Assembly: GCF_963678635.1 (NCBI RefSeq)
Contig: NC_087063.1
Location: 14,389,006 to 14,453,005 of the forward strand
Reading direction: 5' to 3'
DNA: 64,000 nucleotides
From: Symsagittifera roscoffensis
Taxonomy: Eukaryota; Xenacoelomorpha; Acoela; Convolutidae
In this document: positions 53,977-64,000 of the stretch, in pieces
Layout: each line of letters starts with the position of its first letter
How positions within the stretch are numbered: the first letter of the stretch is position 1
The notes under the pieces: generated by a model
Databases searched by the model: none
What the model saw: the letters and a program-made list of their open reading frames with translations, nothing else
Told to the model about the DNA's origin: nothing
Translations under genes and position numbers: made by a program

Positions 53977-55164
53977 CTTTAACATAACAAAAATAGAGTA
54001 GAAGAAATGAAGCGTTTGACAAGAAATTAAACAGTTAAATGAAGCTGGCAAAATTTTATGCTATTCTATCTATAAGTTATTTTATACAGCCCTCACAGCA
54101 ACTGATATAGCATGAAGTTGGCCCATAATTAAGTGTGTCCGAAAGGAGAAACCATAGCTATTGTTCGGACCATTTGAAAAATGTGGAGGAACTTAATATT
54201 CAGGTGAATTATAGTTTTTCTTTTTACTCTTTTGGTTTCCACGCAATAACTGGACTTTACAAATAATCATTGGTTTGGGTTGAGTGAGATATCATATAAA
54301 AACCTTTTCAGTCGTTATTCGAACGACATTAAATGATTCCAAAAAAATTCCCAGTGTTGAGAAAAACCGGTTGAGAAACGAATGATTTTTGTTCTAATTG
54401 CGAGCTAATAAGGTGAGCGACTAGGATTACAATAGCTTATTTATGCTGAATTGAAACCATGAAAACTGAGTTTTTGGAGTGTTTTCGCGCCATTTTGAGA
54501 GTCGAAAGATTCAAAAAAATTTGAAACGTTTATTAACAATTTTTTAAACAATTTTTGTTCGTTTTTCTAGTATTTTTTCTGCAAAAACTGTTTACCTATT
54601 GGCCTATTTGTCTGTGAGTGTCGAATATCCCTAAGTTCTATATTTTTGTTAAGATCTTTTCATCAGACCACGCAAAAAAACGACCCTACTTTGAAAAAAC
54701 TTTTTTTTTGTATTTTTGAAAGACTATACTCAGAACAATCTGTGCTACTTACACAGTAACCGGTTATCCTAGTTTACTATTTCCCTTTAATCAATTTCAT
54801 ACAATTTCAAATTGACTTTCGGTCTATTTGGTGTAATTTAATCTTTCTTCCAATCCATGCCCCGCCCCGCCAGAGATACATATGAATTATGGTGTATATA
54901 ATTCTACAGTGTTGCAAATTCAGACCGTATGTGTTTGAAACTACGCAATTAGCCTATGCATTAAAAACCAACAGTTTATCTTTTCCGATTCTTATACAAA
55001 ATGCACACATGCCAAGCACATAATTTCATAAAAATTTGGTCTGAATTTAAACCTGTAAAATTACTAAGCACACCATGATACGAATATGTACGTCCGATGC
55101 GTGGAGGACTGTGCAAGATCCCAGTAATTTTGCCTATGGAACATGCGCGAGGGTACTGATTAGG
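53977..55164. other. Spacer between the unidentified exons and UBE2U
   Basis: A family E core at 54,281-54,320; otherwise AT-rich, with no supported exon. Confidence 0.4.
54281..54320 (+). repeat. Dispersed repeat family E (four copies in 51.9-59.3 kb)
   Basis: The core resembles AGTATCAAATTAAAGCCCTT followed by TCAGTCG. Copies: 51,919-51,960 (+), 54,281-54,320 (+), 58,198-58,240 (+) and 59,241-59,280 (-). Flanks are poorly conserved. Possibly the most conserved part of an old interspersed repeat. Confidence 0.6.
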
Positions 55165-57510
55165 CTAACCCGAAGAAGCCACTTCAGTTTTCTTTTCTAG
55201 CGAGGTTCCCATCGTCCGCCACATGTCCTGGTACTCTTCGAAAGACACCAACTGGGTCCGACTCCTAGCCTCCTCCGCTGTCGCCGTTTTCTCCTCGGCC
55301 GACCTAGGGTACTCTACTCTTACACGAGGAGTGGGAAAGGTCTGCTTGATGAAACTGAGCTCATCTGTCGGATCAAAAGGTGGAAGACCGGCTACAAAAG
55401 GGAAAATTTAAGAGTTATGAAGTACTAATCATCAATTTCGAAGCTCAATTTCATGTAAATACTCTGCGTCTAGCTAGCGCATTGACACTATTAGTGGTTC
55501 CAATCCCCCCAAGTTACTGACAACACCCATCACGCAAAACAAAAGTAAGACTAATTCATGCTAAGAACACCGACTACGACCAATAACTCGAAATCAAAAA
55601 GTAAGATTGATGGATGTGATTGGACTCACCATTGACGCGAATGCTGGCTTGAATGCAGTCTTGGCACATTTTGTTGTAGATTTCGGGGACATTAATCAAA
55701 GCATGGGCTGCCTCTTCATTAACTGCTCCTTCCAGAATTGGATTGGACAGCATTTCCTTTAAAAAACGAAATCATGATCAGTAAGTTCGATTATGAGATT
55801 TTGGTAGCCCTGTAAGTCAAAAGCAACAAAAATGTAATCATGTTGAGGTTGCTAACTCTTTTCGATGCTCAAAAGACAAAGTGTAGTTTGATGCTTAAAT
55901 CGAGATCTAGTTAAAAAACAGAAAATATAAACAATTTGAGTCATTTTCCGATACTGTAAATTCTATGCGAGGGCCCAAACTCGATTTTATGAAGGAGTCA
56001 TCAAAAAAGTTTTACTCCTCTATAAATTTGAATTTACGCAATCAAACAAAAATAACGTATTAAAATATGACTCAAAATTTACCTTCTTTGAAATCTTCTT
56101 TAAACTGGTGTTATTGGTTTCTTTTCGACCAGTAAAACAGGAGGTTGAGGTGTGAATAGTATTTGTTTACCTGTAGTGAAATGAAGATGGAGTGCATTGT
56201 GACGTCTTCTGACCACCAGGACTGCAACAGATTCAGACACGGACGCCCAGTTGTCATATCAACTAAACGGCCGACAAACAGCTGCTATACAGAGTTTCAG
56301 AATAAATCGGTTCACTTCTTTCACAGTTTTATTTAATTTCAAATGCAACTTAATTAATCGGAGAATTCATCCGAGCTTCACTAATAATCAATCCGTGGAA
56401 TCACAGGATCTGTAAACTAGTTCCACTTCCTGTTTATAGTCGAGCCACTGAAGGCCTTTACTCTATTCAACGACCATGATTCGTCGATACAAATCCCTAC
56501 TACATAGTCGCAATGATACCCAATGGAAACTTGGCCGGGTCATTTTAATGAATGACAAAAAATGACGGTTACTCACTGTTTGGGTGGAAGGGGATTGTGT
56601 GGAACCATATGTTAGGGGGCACGTAGTTGAAGTCAGGACTGAATTGCACAATCACTCGGAATACTCCGGCTGAAAAAAACCACTTCACATGATTGAGAGC
56701 AGAAAAGCACATGATTGGGACTTCTCAAACTTGACTACTATTAATTTAAAACATTTTTAAATTCAGCATTTTAAATTCAGCCAAAATAACAATCATTCCA
56801 CATTGAGCTCATTTCAACCGTTAAACTTTCATTTTGAAAAAATAATTTATCGTTGTTATACTGTAATGCAATAATATTTTGCTTGAGGACACATTCAGTG
56901 ATAAATGATATCCCAATTTCAAGCACTCGGGTCGAACACCATGCAAAAGAATTATAAAAAAAAGAAAAATTTCAATCAGGGAGGGTCAGATATTAACCCA
57001 AACATTGTCTTATAAATGGAAACATGAACTTCCATATGCGTACCTTCCCATATAGTATGTCGAAGTCCTCTTAGTTTGACATTCCAGACGAAGATGTTGT
57101 CATCTATGTATAACTCAATTTCCACGCCCTGAATTCGAACATTAGTGATCCAAGTATTGGTTAAATAAAAACACACTAGAGATCGCAATAGAAACAGATA
57201 GCATTGGCGGCTCACAATTGAGCTGGATTTTGGCCTTACTGTCTTGTCTCAATTCTGTATTAGTTAGTAGTGTCAAAAAATGTTGAACATGGAGTTAAGT
57301 TTTTTAAAATCAATTTATCAGTAACTGTATATCCAAATGCTTCTGAATCTAGTAATAGAACCGCAGTATTATATATCTAGATTAGTTTCAATCTAGTACA
57401 AAAAACTTATATAACTTTGTACTGAAAAAGCTCTATAAACATACCCAGAGAGGACTGTTTTTAAGTCGCTCCAGTTCTCTTTTAATCAACAAACGTGCTC
57501 TGGACTCCAT
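55165..57510 (-). CDS. UBE2U: UBE2U-like ubiquitin-conjugating enzyme E2, six exons
   Basis: Minus-strand exons: 57,510-57,445; 57,128-57,044; 56,669-56,577; 56,262-56,171; 55,756-55,630; 55,391-55,165. All junctions are GT-AG and phases agree throughout, giving 229 codons. The UBC fold is complete: helix 1 (RARLLIKRELERLKNSPLW), WNVKLRGLRHTIWE, VPPNIWFHTIPFHPN with the HPN triad (residues 79-81), then TGRPCLNLL with the catalytic Cys at residue 90, nine after Asn as in UBE2U. SLQEMLSNPILEGAVNEEAA follows. The C-terminal extension contains VSFEEYQDMWRTMGTS, which corresponds to a conserved block in UBE2U proteins and separates it from other E2s. It would carry ubiquitin as a thioester from E1 to substrates or E3. 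Start chosen at the only in-frame ATG before helix 1. No lesions seen. Confidence 0.87.
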
Positions 57511-60262
57511 CTTTATATATTAATTGAGAAACAGTCACGGCTTCTTGAAAACCATCTACAGTTACATCATGTCAGATGAGACATCAAAATAGCAAGCATA
57601 TAACTATCTAGAACAAAAATAATATGGCGAACAGGAAGTTGGAAAAGTGTCAATGATCTGATGGAAATCAGAAAATGATTGATTTTTTTTCTAATAAATT
57701 TTGAGCAATTGAGAAAAAATTATATCACTTTAAAGCTTATTCAATCTCCAAAACACTTTTTAGATGAAGTAATCTTATTCGAGAAAACAGGATCAATAGT
57801 AACTTTAAAAATGAAACACAAACTTGAAGCTGAAAATCAATCAGGTTTGTCTTTGCACCATGTTCAATTATTATGTCATTAGAGAGCATAAACTTCCTTC
57901 CAATTGGCATTGGCACGCAAAATAAAAAAAAAACAAAGGAAATTTTAAAAAAAAGTCAAGCCTCGAAAATTCAATTGAGCGCGAAAAACTTTCCGTGCTG
58001 CATAAAAAACACAACCTTAATTAGTGTCTTCTTTTCGTTCATTGGCACTTAATAATGCAATGCCTATATCGCAGCCCCAACTTGAGTTTTTCATATTATC
58101 GTTCCGAGCGCTTCACTGAAAGTAACTGGAAGGAATTATGGATTAGCTAGTTTTGTTTTCGATCGATTTTGACTGCCTCAAAAAAGCACGTAGATAGTCA
58201 AGTGTAGTATCAAATTAAAGCCCTTTCAGTCGTAATTTGGCGACCAAAAAACTTCCGAAGTTGTCTCAGTTTCGAGAAAAAAAGAGTCAAAATAATTTCG
58301 GTTTTCACACTAAATTAGATATAAATTGAAAGGCTGACATCTTAACTACAATTTTGAAGTTGTTTTTCTACAACTTTAAAGCTATTTTGATTATTTTTAT
58401 GTCAACTTCTTGCAGCTTTGTAACTAATTTATTCTCTTTTGACTAAAAACAAATAGTCGAAAGTACAAAAAAAGGAAAAATCACATTGAAACAAGGATAG
58501 CCGGTTGTTGTGCAAGTACCATAGAATGTTTCGACCATTTCATAAAAAACTACAATACAAATTCTTTGCGCGGTGCGGTGAAAGAAATAGCCAAACGAGT
58601 ATATAATTTTTAAAATTAATTTAGCCATAACCGACAAAAGTTGCCTCACAAAATAAGAATAGAATTTTTTGGATTTTTTTTTCCGTTTTTTGTTTGATAA
58701 TATTTCTGCACAATACTTTAAAAAAATTCTGCACAATACTAAAAAAGAGAACTTAGTGACGACTTTCATATAGGTTTTGATGATTTTTGTTAGTTGTTTT
58801 TCAGGAAAAGTCAGAAAATTTCCTTCGCTTCGCAAACACTAGCCAGAACACAACGCAGTGCAATAAGAAAAATTAGAAATAAGCTTCGAATTAGTAAAAA
58901 AAATCGGCCATGTCTGAGATTAGAACCTGCGACCTATAGATTAAGACTTTCACACACTTATCAATCACCCACGGACGCTTAATGGGTACCAAAGACAAGC
59001 CAAAAAAAGTAGAGAGCAGATCATATCAATTTGCAACGATACAGTGAAATTTCCAAATACGTGAACAATTTTAATGAATACTTTTTATTAATAGTTAGGC
59101 TAGAAAAAAAAAGGTTCGTAATAAAAACATAAACTGATCCCTAGCGTAAATAACGAACGTTACTCAACCAATTTAATCGCTCGAAACTAGTCTAAGACTC
59201 AAAAATTTGATACCCGTTTTTCTCGACAAGAAAACTTTTTGAAAGTCTGAAAGGGCTTCAATTTGATATATCACTCGACGCATTTCGGTAATTAATTGTG
59301 GCACTGATTTTGCAAAAAATACTAAAATATACCCAAATATAAAGTTCCTCCATATTGTCTTCGGTCGTAACAATGATCAGCCCAAAAAATAATATGCGTA
59401 TCAAAAGTTTTTAAAAACTTTTTAATCCAATGGTATGAAAAATAAACATAAGCAACATATGGATGATTGGAGAAAAGTGAAAGAGCTCTAGGAAAACCGA
59501 AAGATAATTGATTGAAAATATTTAAGCAATTTTTAACTTCAGAATTTAGAAAATATGTATATTCCGAGTTAAAGATCTTCGAACTTCAAAAATTTTGGTC
59601 ATGATGGGCACTTTTTTCCTCTTTTAGACAAAAGTGCACTTATGGGTAAGTTTATAATTTTATTTTTTTTAACAAGGGCATTGACTCGAATTTTAAAAGT
59701 CAAACCGCGAAAAATAAAATTTGAGCGTGAACATATTTTTCTCTAGAGATATTTTCCCGACAAAAAACCAGAAAAAATCATAACGTTCTATGTGGGAGAC
59801 AATTACTTCCTTCTTTTACTTTTAGAAAGAAATTGTTGAAACGAAGAATGACTCAATTTTGGGGAGCTGAAGAACGAAGTAAATCGGACGCTCTCCTCTT
59901 TTAGCAAAACTTGAGCCTGAATGGAAAAAAACTCACGCTCGTTTTTCTCAACCATGAGTGGACTTGTTCGCAGAATCTTTTTGAAATCCAAACCCTGGTG
60001 GAGAGAGTTTTATTATGATCTACATAGAAAAATGCACTGAGATACTTGAAATTAAGGGAAAGCCAACTGCGGGACGTATTCAGTTGACATTTTTTAAGAT
60101 TGGTCGGAACAAGAACAAATAGCTTCTAAAATTTACGCTTTGAATTGCAACCAAATTCGAGAAAAATTTAGACAATTATTTACAATTTGCTGGATAAATC
60201 TATCATATTCACATTTGTACAATTATAGTTGCATCATATCAAACATCATTCCCTCGTGGAAA
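57511..60262. other. Intergenic AT-rich DNA upstream of UBE2U
   Basis: Family E cores at 58,198-58,240 and 59,241-59,280 and a SINE family B element at 58,795-58,985. Short ORFs (for example 57,679-57,882 and 59,803-59,991) lack splice or compositional support. Confidence 0.5.
58795..58985 (-). repeat. SINE-like element, family B, copy 1
   Basis: The minus-strand head reads GCGTCCGTGGGTGATTGATA, then GTCGCAGGTTCTAATCTC (T-arm/B-box-like). The body runs to GTGTTTGCGAAGCGAAGG. Same order as the copy at 60,790-60,965, so a tRNA-derived SINE is likely. Confidence 0.65.
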
Positions 60263-60367
60263 TCAAGACACTGGCAACTGAGTTAGGAATGTGATGGAAC
60301 TTTCCACGATTGCGTCACTAGCTCGTTTGTTCTGTACCGTGTAGCAGGAAGCTCCAAGTGGGTTCAC
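60263..60367 (-). CDS. Unidentified gene, probable terminal exon
   Basis: Minus strand: acceptor GGCTCTCATTTCAG, then 34 codons VNPLGASCYTVQNKRASD, AIVESSITFLTQLPVS and TGA 60,265-60,263. GC content and codon use differ sharply from the surroundings. The frame is compact, with no low complexity. The upstream exons would lie at higher coordinates, possibly beyond the LINE. I cannot name the family. Confidence 0.45.
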   Translation of the reverse strand: MNPLGASCYTVQNKRASDAIVESSITFLTQLPVS

Positions 60368-60789
60368 CTGAAATGAGAGCCAGTTTCAAACCACAGCCAT
60401 AAGCGTACACTATCAATATGCTTTGGAAAAGTTTAGATGACTTCAAAGCACCGACCGAATAAATAAAATACATTTTCAGCTGGAGGTTTTGAGGGCACAT
60501 TACAACCCCTGAAAGTTGATTCAGGGACTCCTATTAACATTTTGACACCCAGAAGCAAACTGCATGCAGTTCAACGAATCAAATAACTCAGGAAACATCT
60601 TTATTGATATCGAGGAATATCAAATCAGCAAAAAAATCTGACACCAACCAAATAACATGCAACTTCATTTAGCCGACATAACAAAAACTGCATCAAATCG
60701 CGAAATATGAACTGTCAAAAAGACACTGAATAACCTTATTTTGATCGAAATTTGCCTCGTTATATAACACCAGCTGCAGTTTTATAAAT

Positions 60790-60965
60790 TAACACAGAGG
60801 CGAAGCTGCGCTTTGCAAACACTTGCAAGAACACGAACAAAAAGCAGCTATCAAGTGAAATAAGAAAAAAAGGAATAAGCCTCGAATTAGGATTCGAATC
60901 TGCGACCTACTGCAATCAAGAGATTTTGAGTCTCGCGCACTACCCACTCAGCCACGCAAGCTTAA
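60790..60965 (-). repeat. SINE-like element, family B, copy 2 (best tRNA-Leu-like head)
   Basis: On the minus strand: GCGTGGCTGAGTGGGTAGTG (A box TGGCTGAGTGG), anticodon-loop-like CTCAAAA in a GAGA/TCTC stem (anticodon CAA, Leu), then GCAGATTCGAATCC (B box). The T stem does not close, so it is not a gene. The body ends GCAAAGCGCAGCTTCGCCTC. Scraps of the body occur near 21,650, 50,085, 50,580 and 52,873. Confidence 0.7.
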
Positions 60966-61920
60966 CAACTGACAAACACAAGTCACGAATAAAGCAGCTA
61001 CATATGCTAATAACTTGCCAATGCCATTCAGCAAAAGTGGCACCAAATACAAATAGACTCAATTTTGCATGTAACAATTTAGAATATAACAAAATGAATG
61101 CATCCACACTAACTTTGCAAGTATTAAATCGCAAAGCATAAAGCCACATTTCAAAAAATTGCGAGATATATTGAGTTAAATTTCTGAAATCGAGTTTCAT
61201 TTCTGTTATGTTGTTTGAAATAAATCACTTTTTTCGGTTCATTTGATGAATTAAAAATGCACCTACTTTGTTAACTTATTAAAATTCGAATTTCAAAGCA
61301 CATGCTATCAAAAAGCTGTAAAGGTGCCCAAACATTATTATAAAAAACCTAGAAGCTAAACCAACTTTCAAACTTAAATTGAAATAAAATTTTTCACGCC
61401 ATTTTCAAAATTGGAGAAAAACTTTGAAGTTACCTTTGACACAGAATAGAAGACAAGCTTTTGGTTACTAAGCAAAAAGCTTTAAAAAAGTGGCACATCT
61501 TCGAAAAAAACTGAAAAACTGAAAAAAAAACTGAAAAACAGGAGGGATCTTTACCCTAAATAAGGCTGAAGCAAGTAGACTCATTAGAATTTAACACTGC
61601 CAACAAGGCAAATTCCTAAATTTGTCCTGCTCATAGCAAGGGCGATTTTAGGAACTTGTCCTTCTCATAACAGGGCATATTCACGAATCTTCTGATTGCC
61701 CTTCAAACTATAATAAATAGCTTTTGGGTTTTACATTTATACAAAACTTCATTGAAAAGAAATGAAAACTTTCATTCTTTTTTGAAAACCCATCCGCTGC
61801 ACACATTTTCAAGGATAAAAATATTTGACTTTTAAGTTCAGTGAAACGTGGGTTTTTGTTTTTAGTGACAGAAAACAAAAATCCGTAATAAATTTATTTC
61901 AAAAAGTTAAGATGGTCTAA
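60966..61920. other. AT-rich spacer before the LINE 3' end
   Basis: No gene. At 61,595-61,690 a short segment is internally repeated (around 'ttgtcctgctcatagcaagg' and 'ttgtccttctcataacaggg'). Confidence 0.5.
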
Positions 61921-64000
61921 AGGAAAGAAAGAAAGAAAGAAAGAATATATTTTTCCTTTTATAAATAATATATCAGCATTAATTAAATTTGCCACATTTA
62001 AACAGGAACGGATAGACAACGGGACCTGTTGGTCCACTAAAAGTCTACCCTTCTATTCAAATGAAACATCTCTAATGAAACAAATCAAATTAAACAATGA
62101 GAGCAAATATATTTTTATTTAAATACAAAAGCTACAGCTCGTGAAAAAAAAAAATTATATCTATTTATAAATTTAAGTTGACATTAACTAACTACTGAAC
62201 TTAACAGTACTAAACTTAACAATACTTCCAGGGCGCTGTAATATTATATGTATAATTTTTTTTTTTTTTCTCAAGTTTTTCGAAAAAAATTAGTGAGAAA
62301 AATCCAAAAAAAATCAAAAATTTGGGAGGTCATTTTTTTACACAAAAAAGCTGATATATAGCTGGCAGTCCTGTAGCGTGCAACCAACGGGTATGGGTTT
62401 AAAAATTTTTTTTTTATAAGCCAAATATATGTTTCACTAATTCATGGTTTTGTACCAGGTATATTTTCAAAGAATGATAAATTGCCGAAATTTCTGATAA
62501 AGAACAACTTTTGACGTGTGCAGGTATCAAATTCAGAACCCACAGTTTATTAAAAAGTTTATAAGCGCAATATCGAATCGAGAAGCGCTCAATTTTGCGT
62601 TTACAAAATGGTTCGAACAGAAGGCTGCTATCAGAATTTCTAGTAGCTCTTTTTGCATTTTGAAAAACAAATAAATCATTCAGAAAGCTATCATTATGAA
62701 CACCAATAACTGATTTAAGATTTAAGAACCAATTTTAATAGCTCATAGAGATGATACTCATAAACGGTTAACAAACTATTTTTTCAAAAATATCATTACT
62801 ACGATCTCGACGTTTTCTGAAAAAAATGAATTTGAGGATTTTCTTTTGTAAAACATTAAGTTGTTCCAGCTGCGAATAGCTGCAACATCCATAAATTAAA
62901 ATGCCATACTGGAGAATGGGAACGACATTGCTACTGTAGTATTCGATCATTTGAGACCTCGGCACGTAGTGCCGTAGCTTTGAAACTATACCGCATTGTT
63001 TACTAAGTTTCTTTTTGACGAAATCGATATGACTTTTAAAAGAAAATTTGGAGTCTATGTAAATGCCTAAATATTTACAAACAGGTTTCGTATTTATCGA
63101 GCAAGAGTTTAACTGAAATAAATGATTGGAAGCACTTAACTTTACATTCATTTGAACTGTTTTGGATAGGTTAATCACCAATTTATTTGCATGTAGCCAG
63201 TTATTTAAAGACGTCATGTCTTTTTGAACGTCAATTATTTGACAACCTATTGATGTTAGATTCGTATCGTCTGCGAATAGCAACACTTCCGATGTTTCGC
63301 ATGCTTTAGGGAGGTCATTTATATATAATAGAAAAAGCAAAGGACCTAAAATTGAGCCTTGTGGTACACCACATTCTATTTTACTCCAGCTAGATGAAAC
63401 ACCATTTACTACAACTCGCTGTATGCGATTACTGAGATATGAGCTCAACCATTTTAAACAGTTACCCCTAAACCCATACATATCCAATTTGTATAGCAAG
63501 ATATTATGGTCAAAAGTGTCAAAAGCTTTCTTCAAGTCAAGGAAAAAACTAAAAATTTCAATCGAAGAATACATTCTAATTCTTTCGTTAAGTTCAGCAA
63601 GTGCATCAATTGTGCCATGCTTATTACGAAAACCAAATTGTTTTGCATAAAAGAGAGAGAGAAAAAAACTCTAAATAAGAGTAAACACGGTTATACATAA
63701 TGCGCTCATAGATTTTACTCCAAACAATTAAAAGTGAAATTGGTCTATAATTGTTCTCATCAAGTTTTGATCCATCTTTATGAAGCGGCAGTACTTTCAC
63801 TTTACAAAGTTCTTTAGGAAACACGCCTTTTGTGAATGATAAGTTGATTAAGAAGCTTAGATATGGTGCCACGACTTTCGCTGAAGTTTTCACAATAAGG
63901 TTACTGATGTTATCATCACCGGACGAGCTTTTATTATCTAGGTAATTTAGGACTTTAAAAACTTCTGTTTCGCATGTTTTTTTCAGAAGCATGGAATATG
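61921..64000 (-). mobile_element. CR1/Jockey-like LINE, 3' part
   Basis: Minus-strand RT in two frames, then a 3' untranslated region ending at a (TTTC)n-type tail, seen on the plus strand as AAAGAAAGAAAGAAAGAAAG at 61,921-61,945. Short simple-repeat tails are usual for several LINE clades. The 5' part and endonuclease lie beyond the window. Confidence 0.85.
62768..63992 (-). pseudogene. LINE reverse transcriptase, one frameshift
   Basis: Frame 1, 63,992-63,624: SSSGDDNISNLIVK, then VLPLHKDGSKLDENNYRPIS. Frame 2, 63,574-62,768: FFLDLKKAFDTFDHNILL, GVPQGSILGPLLFLLYINDL, the catalytic FADDTNL, KTVQMNVKLSAS, CKYLGIYIDSKFSFKSHI, and the typical LQYGILIYG thumb region, with a stop at 62,768. The frame change lies near 63,600. 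All RT blocks are in normal order and the catalytic FADD is intact. It would carry out target-primed reverse transcription if whole. Confidence 0.88.

Noticed and set aside
60885-60962. Possible tRNA-Leu(CAA) gene on the minus strand
   Set aside because: A and B boxes and anticodon loop are present, but the T stem and acceptor stem do not pair, and a related copy with the same body exists at 58,795-58,985. Treated as a SINE head.
1-64000. CRISPR arrays, bacterial operons, riboswitches, replication origins
   Set aside because: The sequence is eukaryotic in every respect, and no regularly spaced repeats of CRISPR type were seen.

Overview
The window is animal nuclear DNA. It is AT-rich and intron-bearing (GT-AG introns, small exons standing out as GC-richer islands) and dominated by transposable elements. 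Nothing bacterial is present: no operons, no Shine-Dalgarno spacing, no intact RNA genes. Supporting an invertebrate, or an invertebrate chordate such as a tunicate, are a clear UBE2U-type ubiquitin-conjugating enzyme, an S1 serine protease, a BEL/Pao element, an env-bearing LTR retroelement and several tRNA-derived SINE-like families. The species cannot be fixed from the sequence alone; a larvacean-like tunicate is one guess. LAYOUT. 1-13,282 (+): 3' part of a large Ty3/Gypsy-class, retrovirus-like element. Its order is protease/RT/RNase H, integrase, a membrane plus Pro/Ser/Thr-rich frame, a two-frame env-like glycoprotein, a further ORF ('ORF3'), a predicted small intron, a last ORF ('ORF4') and the 3' LTR. 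13.3-21 kb: a mosaic of short elements, including three MITEs with 8-bp target duplications, a mariner-like 754-bp inverted repeat, foldbacks and degenerate tandem units. 21.1-35.9 kb (+): three exons of an S1 serine protease (21,138-21,231; 23,140-23,326; 35,674-35,916) whose splice phases match exactly. The 12.3-kb last intron holds a ~2-kb repeat ('D') into which a 9.67-kb decayed BEL/Pao retrotransposon (25,123-34,791) has inserted. 36,476-42,499 (-): a complete LTR-to-LTR element (408-bp LTRs, 4-bp target duplication AATG, tRNA primer-binding site). It is related to the first element but keeps only ORF3 and ORF4, so it looks non-autonomous; it also carries a visually identical 1,452-bp tandem duplication. 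45.5-50.3 kb (-): two phase-matched exons encoding a 70-residue protein, with a second copy of repeat D in the intron. 52.6-54.0 kb (-): two further phase-matched exons of an unidentified gene. 55,165-57,510 (-): a complete six-exon UBE2U-like E2 gene of 229 codons. 60.3 kb (-): a likely terminal exon of an unidentified gene. 61.9-64.0 kb (-): 3' part of a CR1/Jockey-like LINE. HOW THE PARTS RELATE. The host genes are small and spread out, with introns built from nested mobile DNA. The most unusual material is the retroelement pair. One copy has pol, env and two extra 3' ORFs, while a shorter derivative has discarded pol and env yet preserved the LTRs, priming site and extra ORFs. Neither extra ORF resembles a family I recognise.
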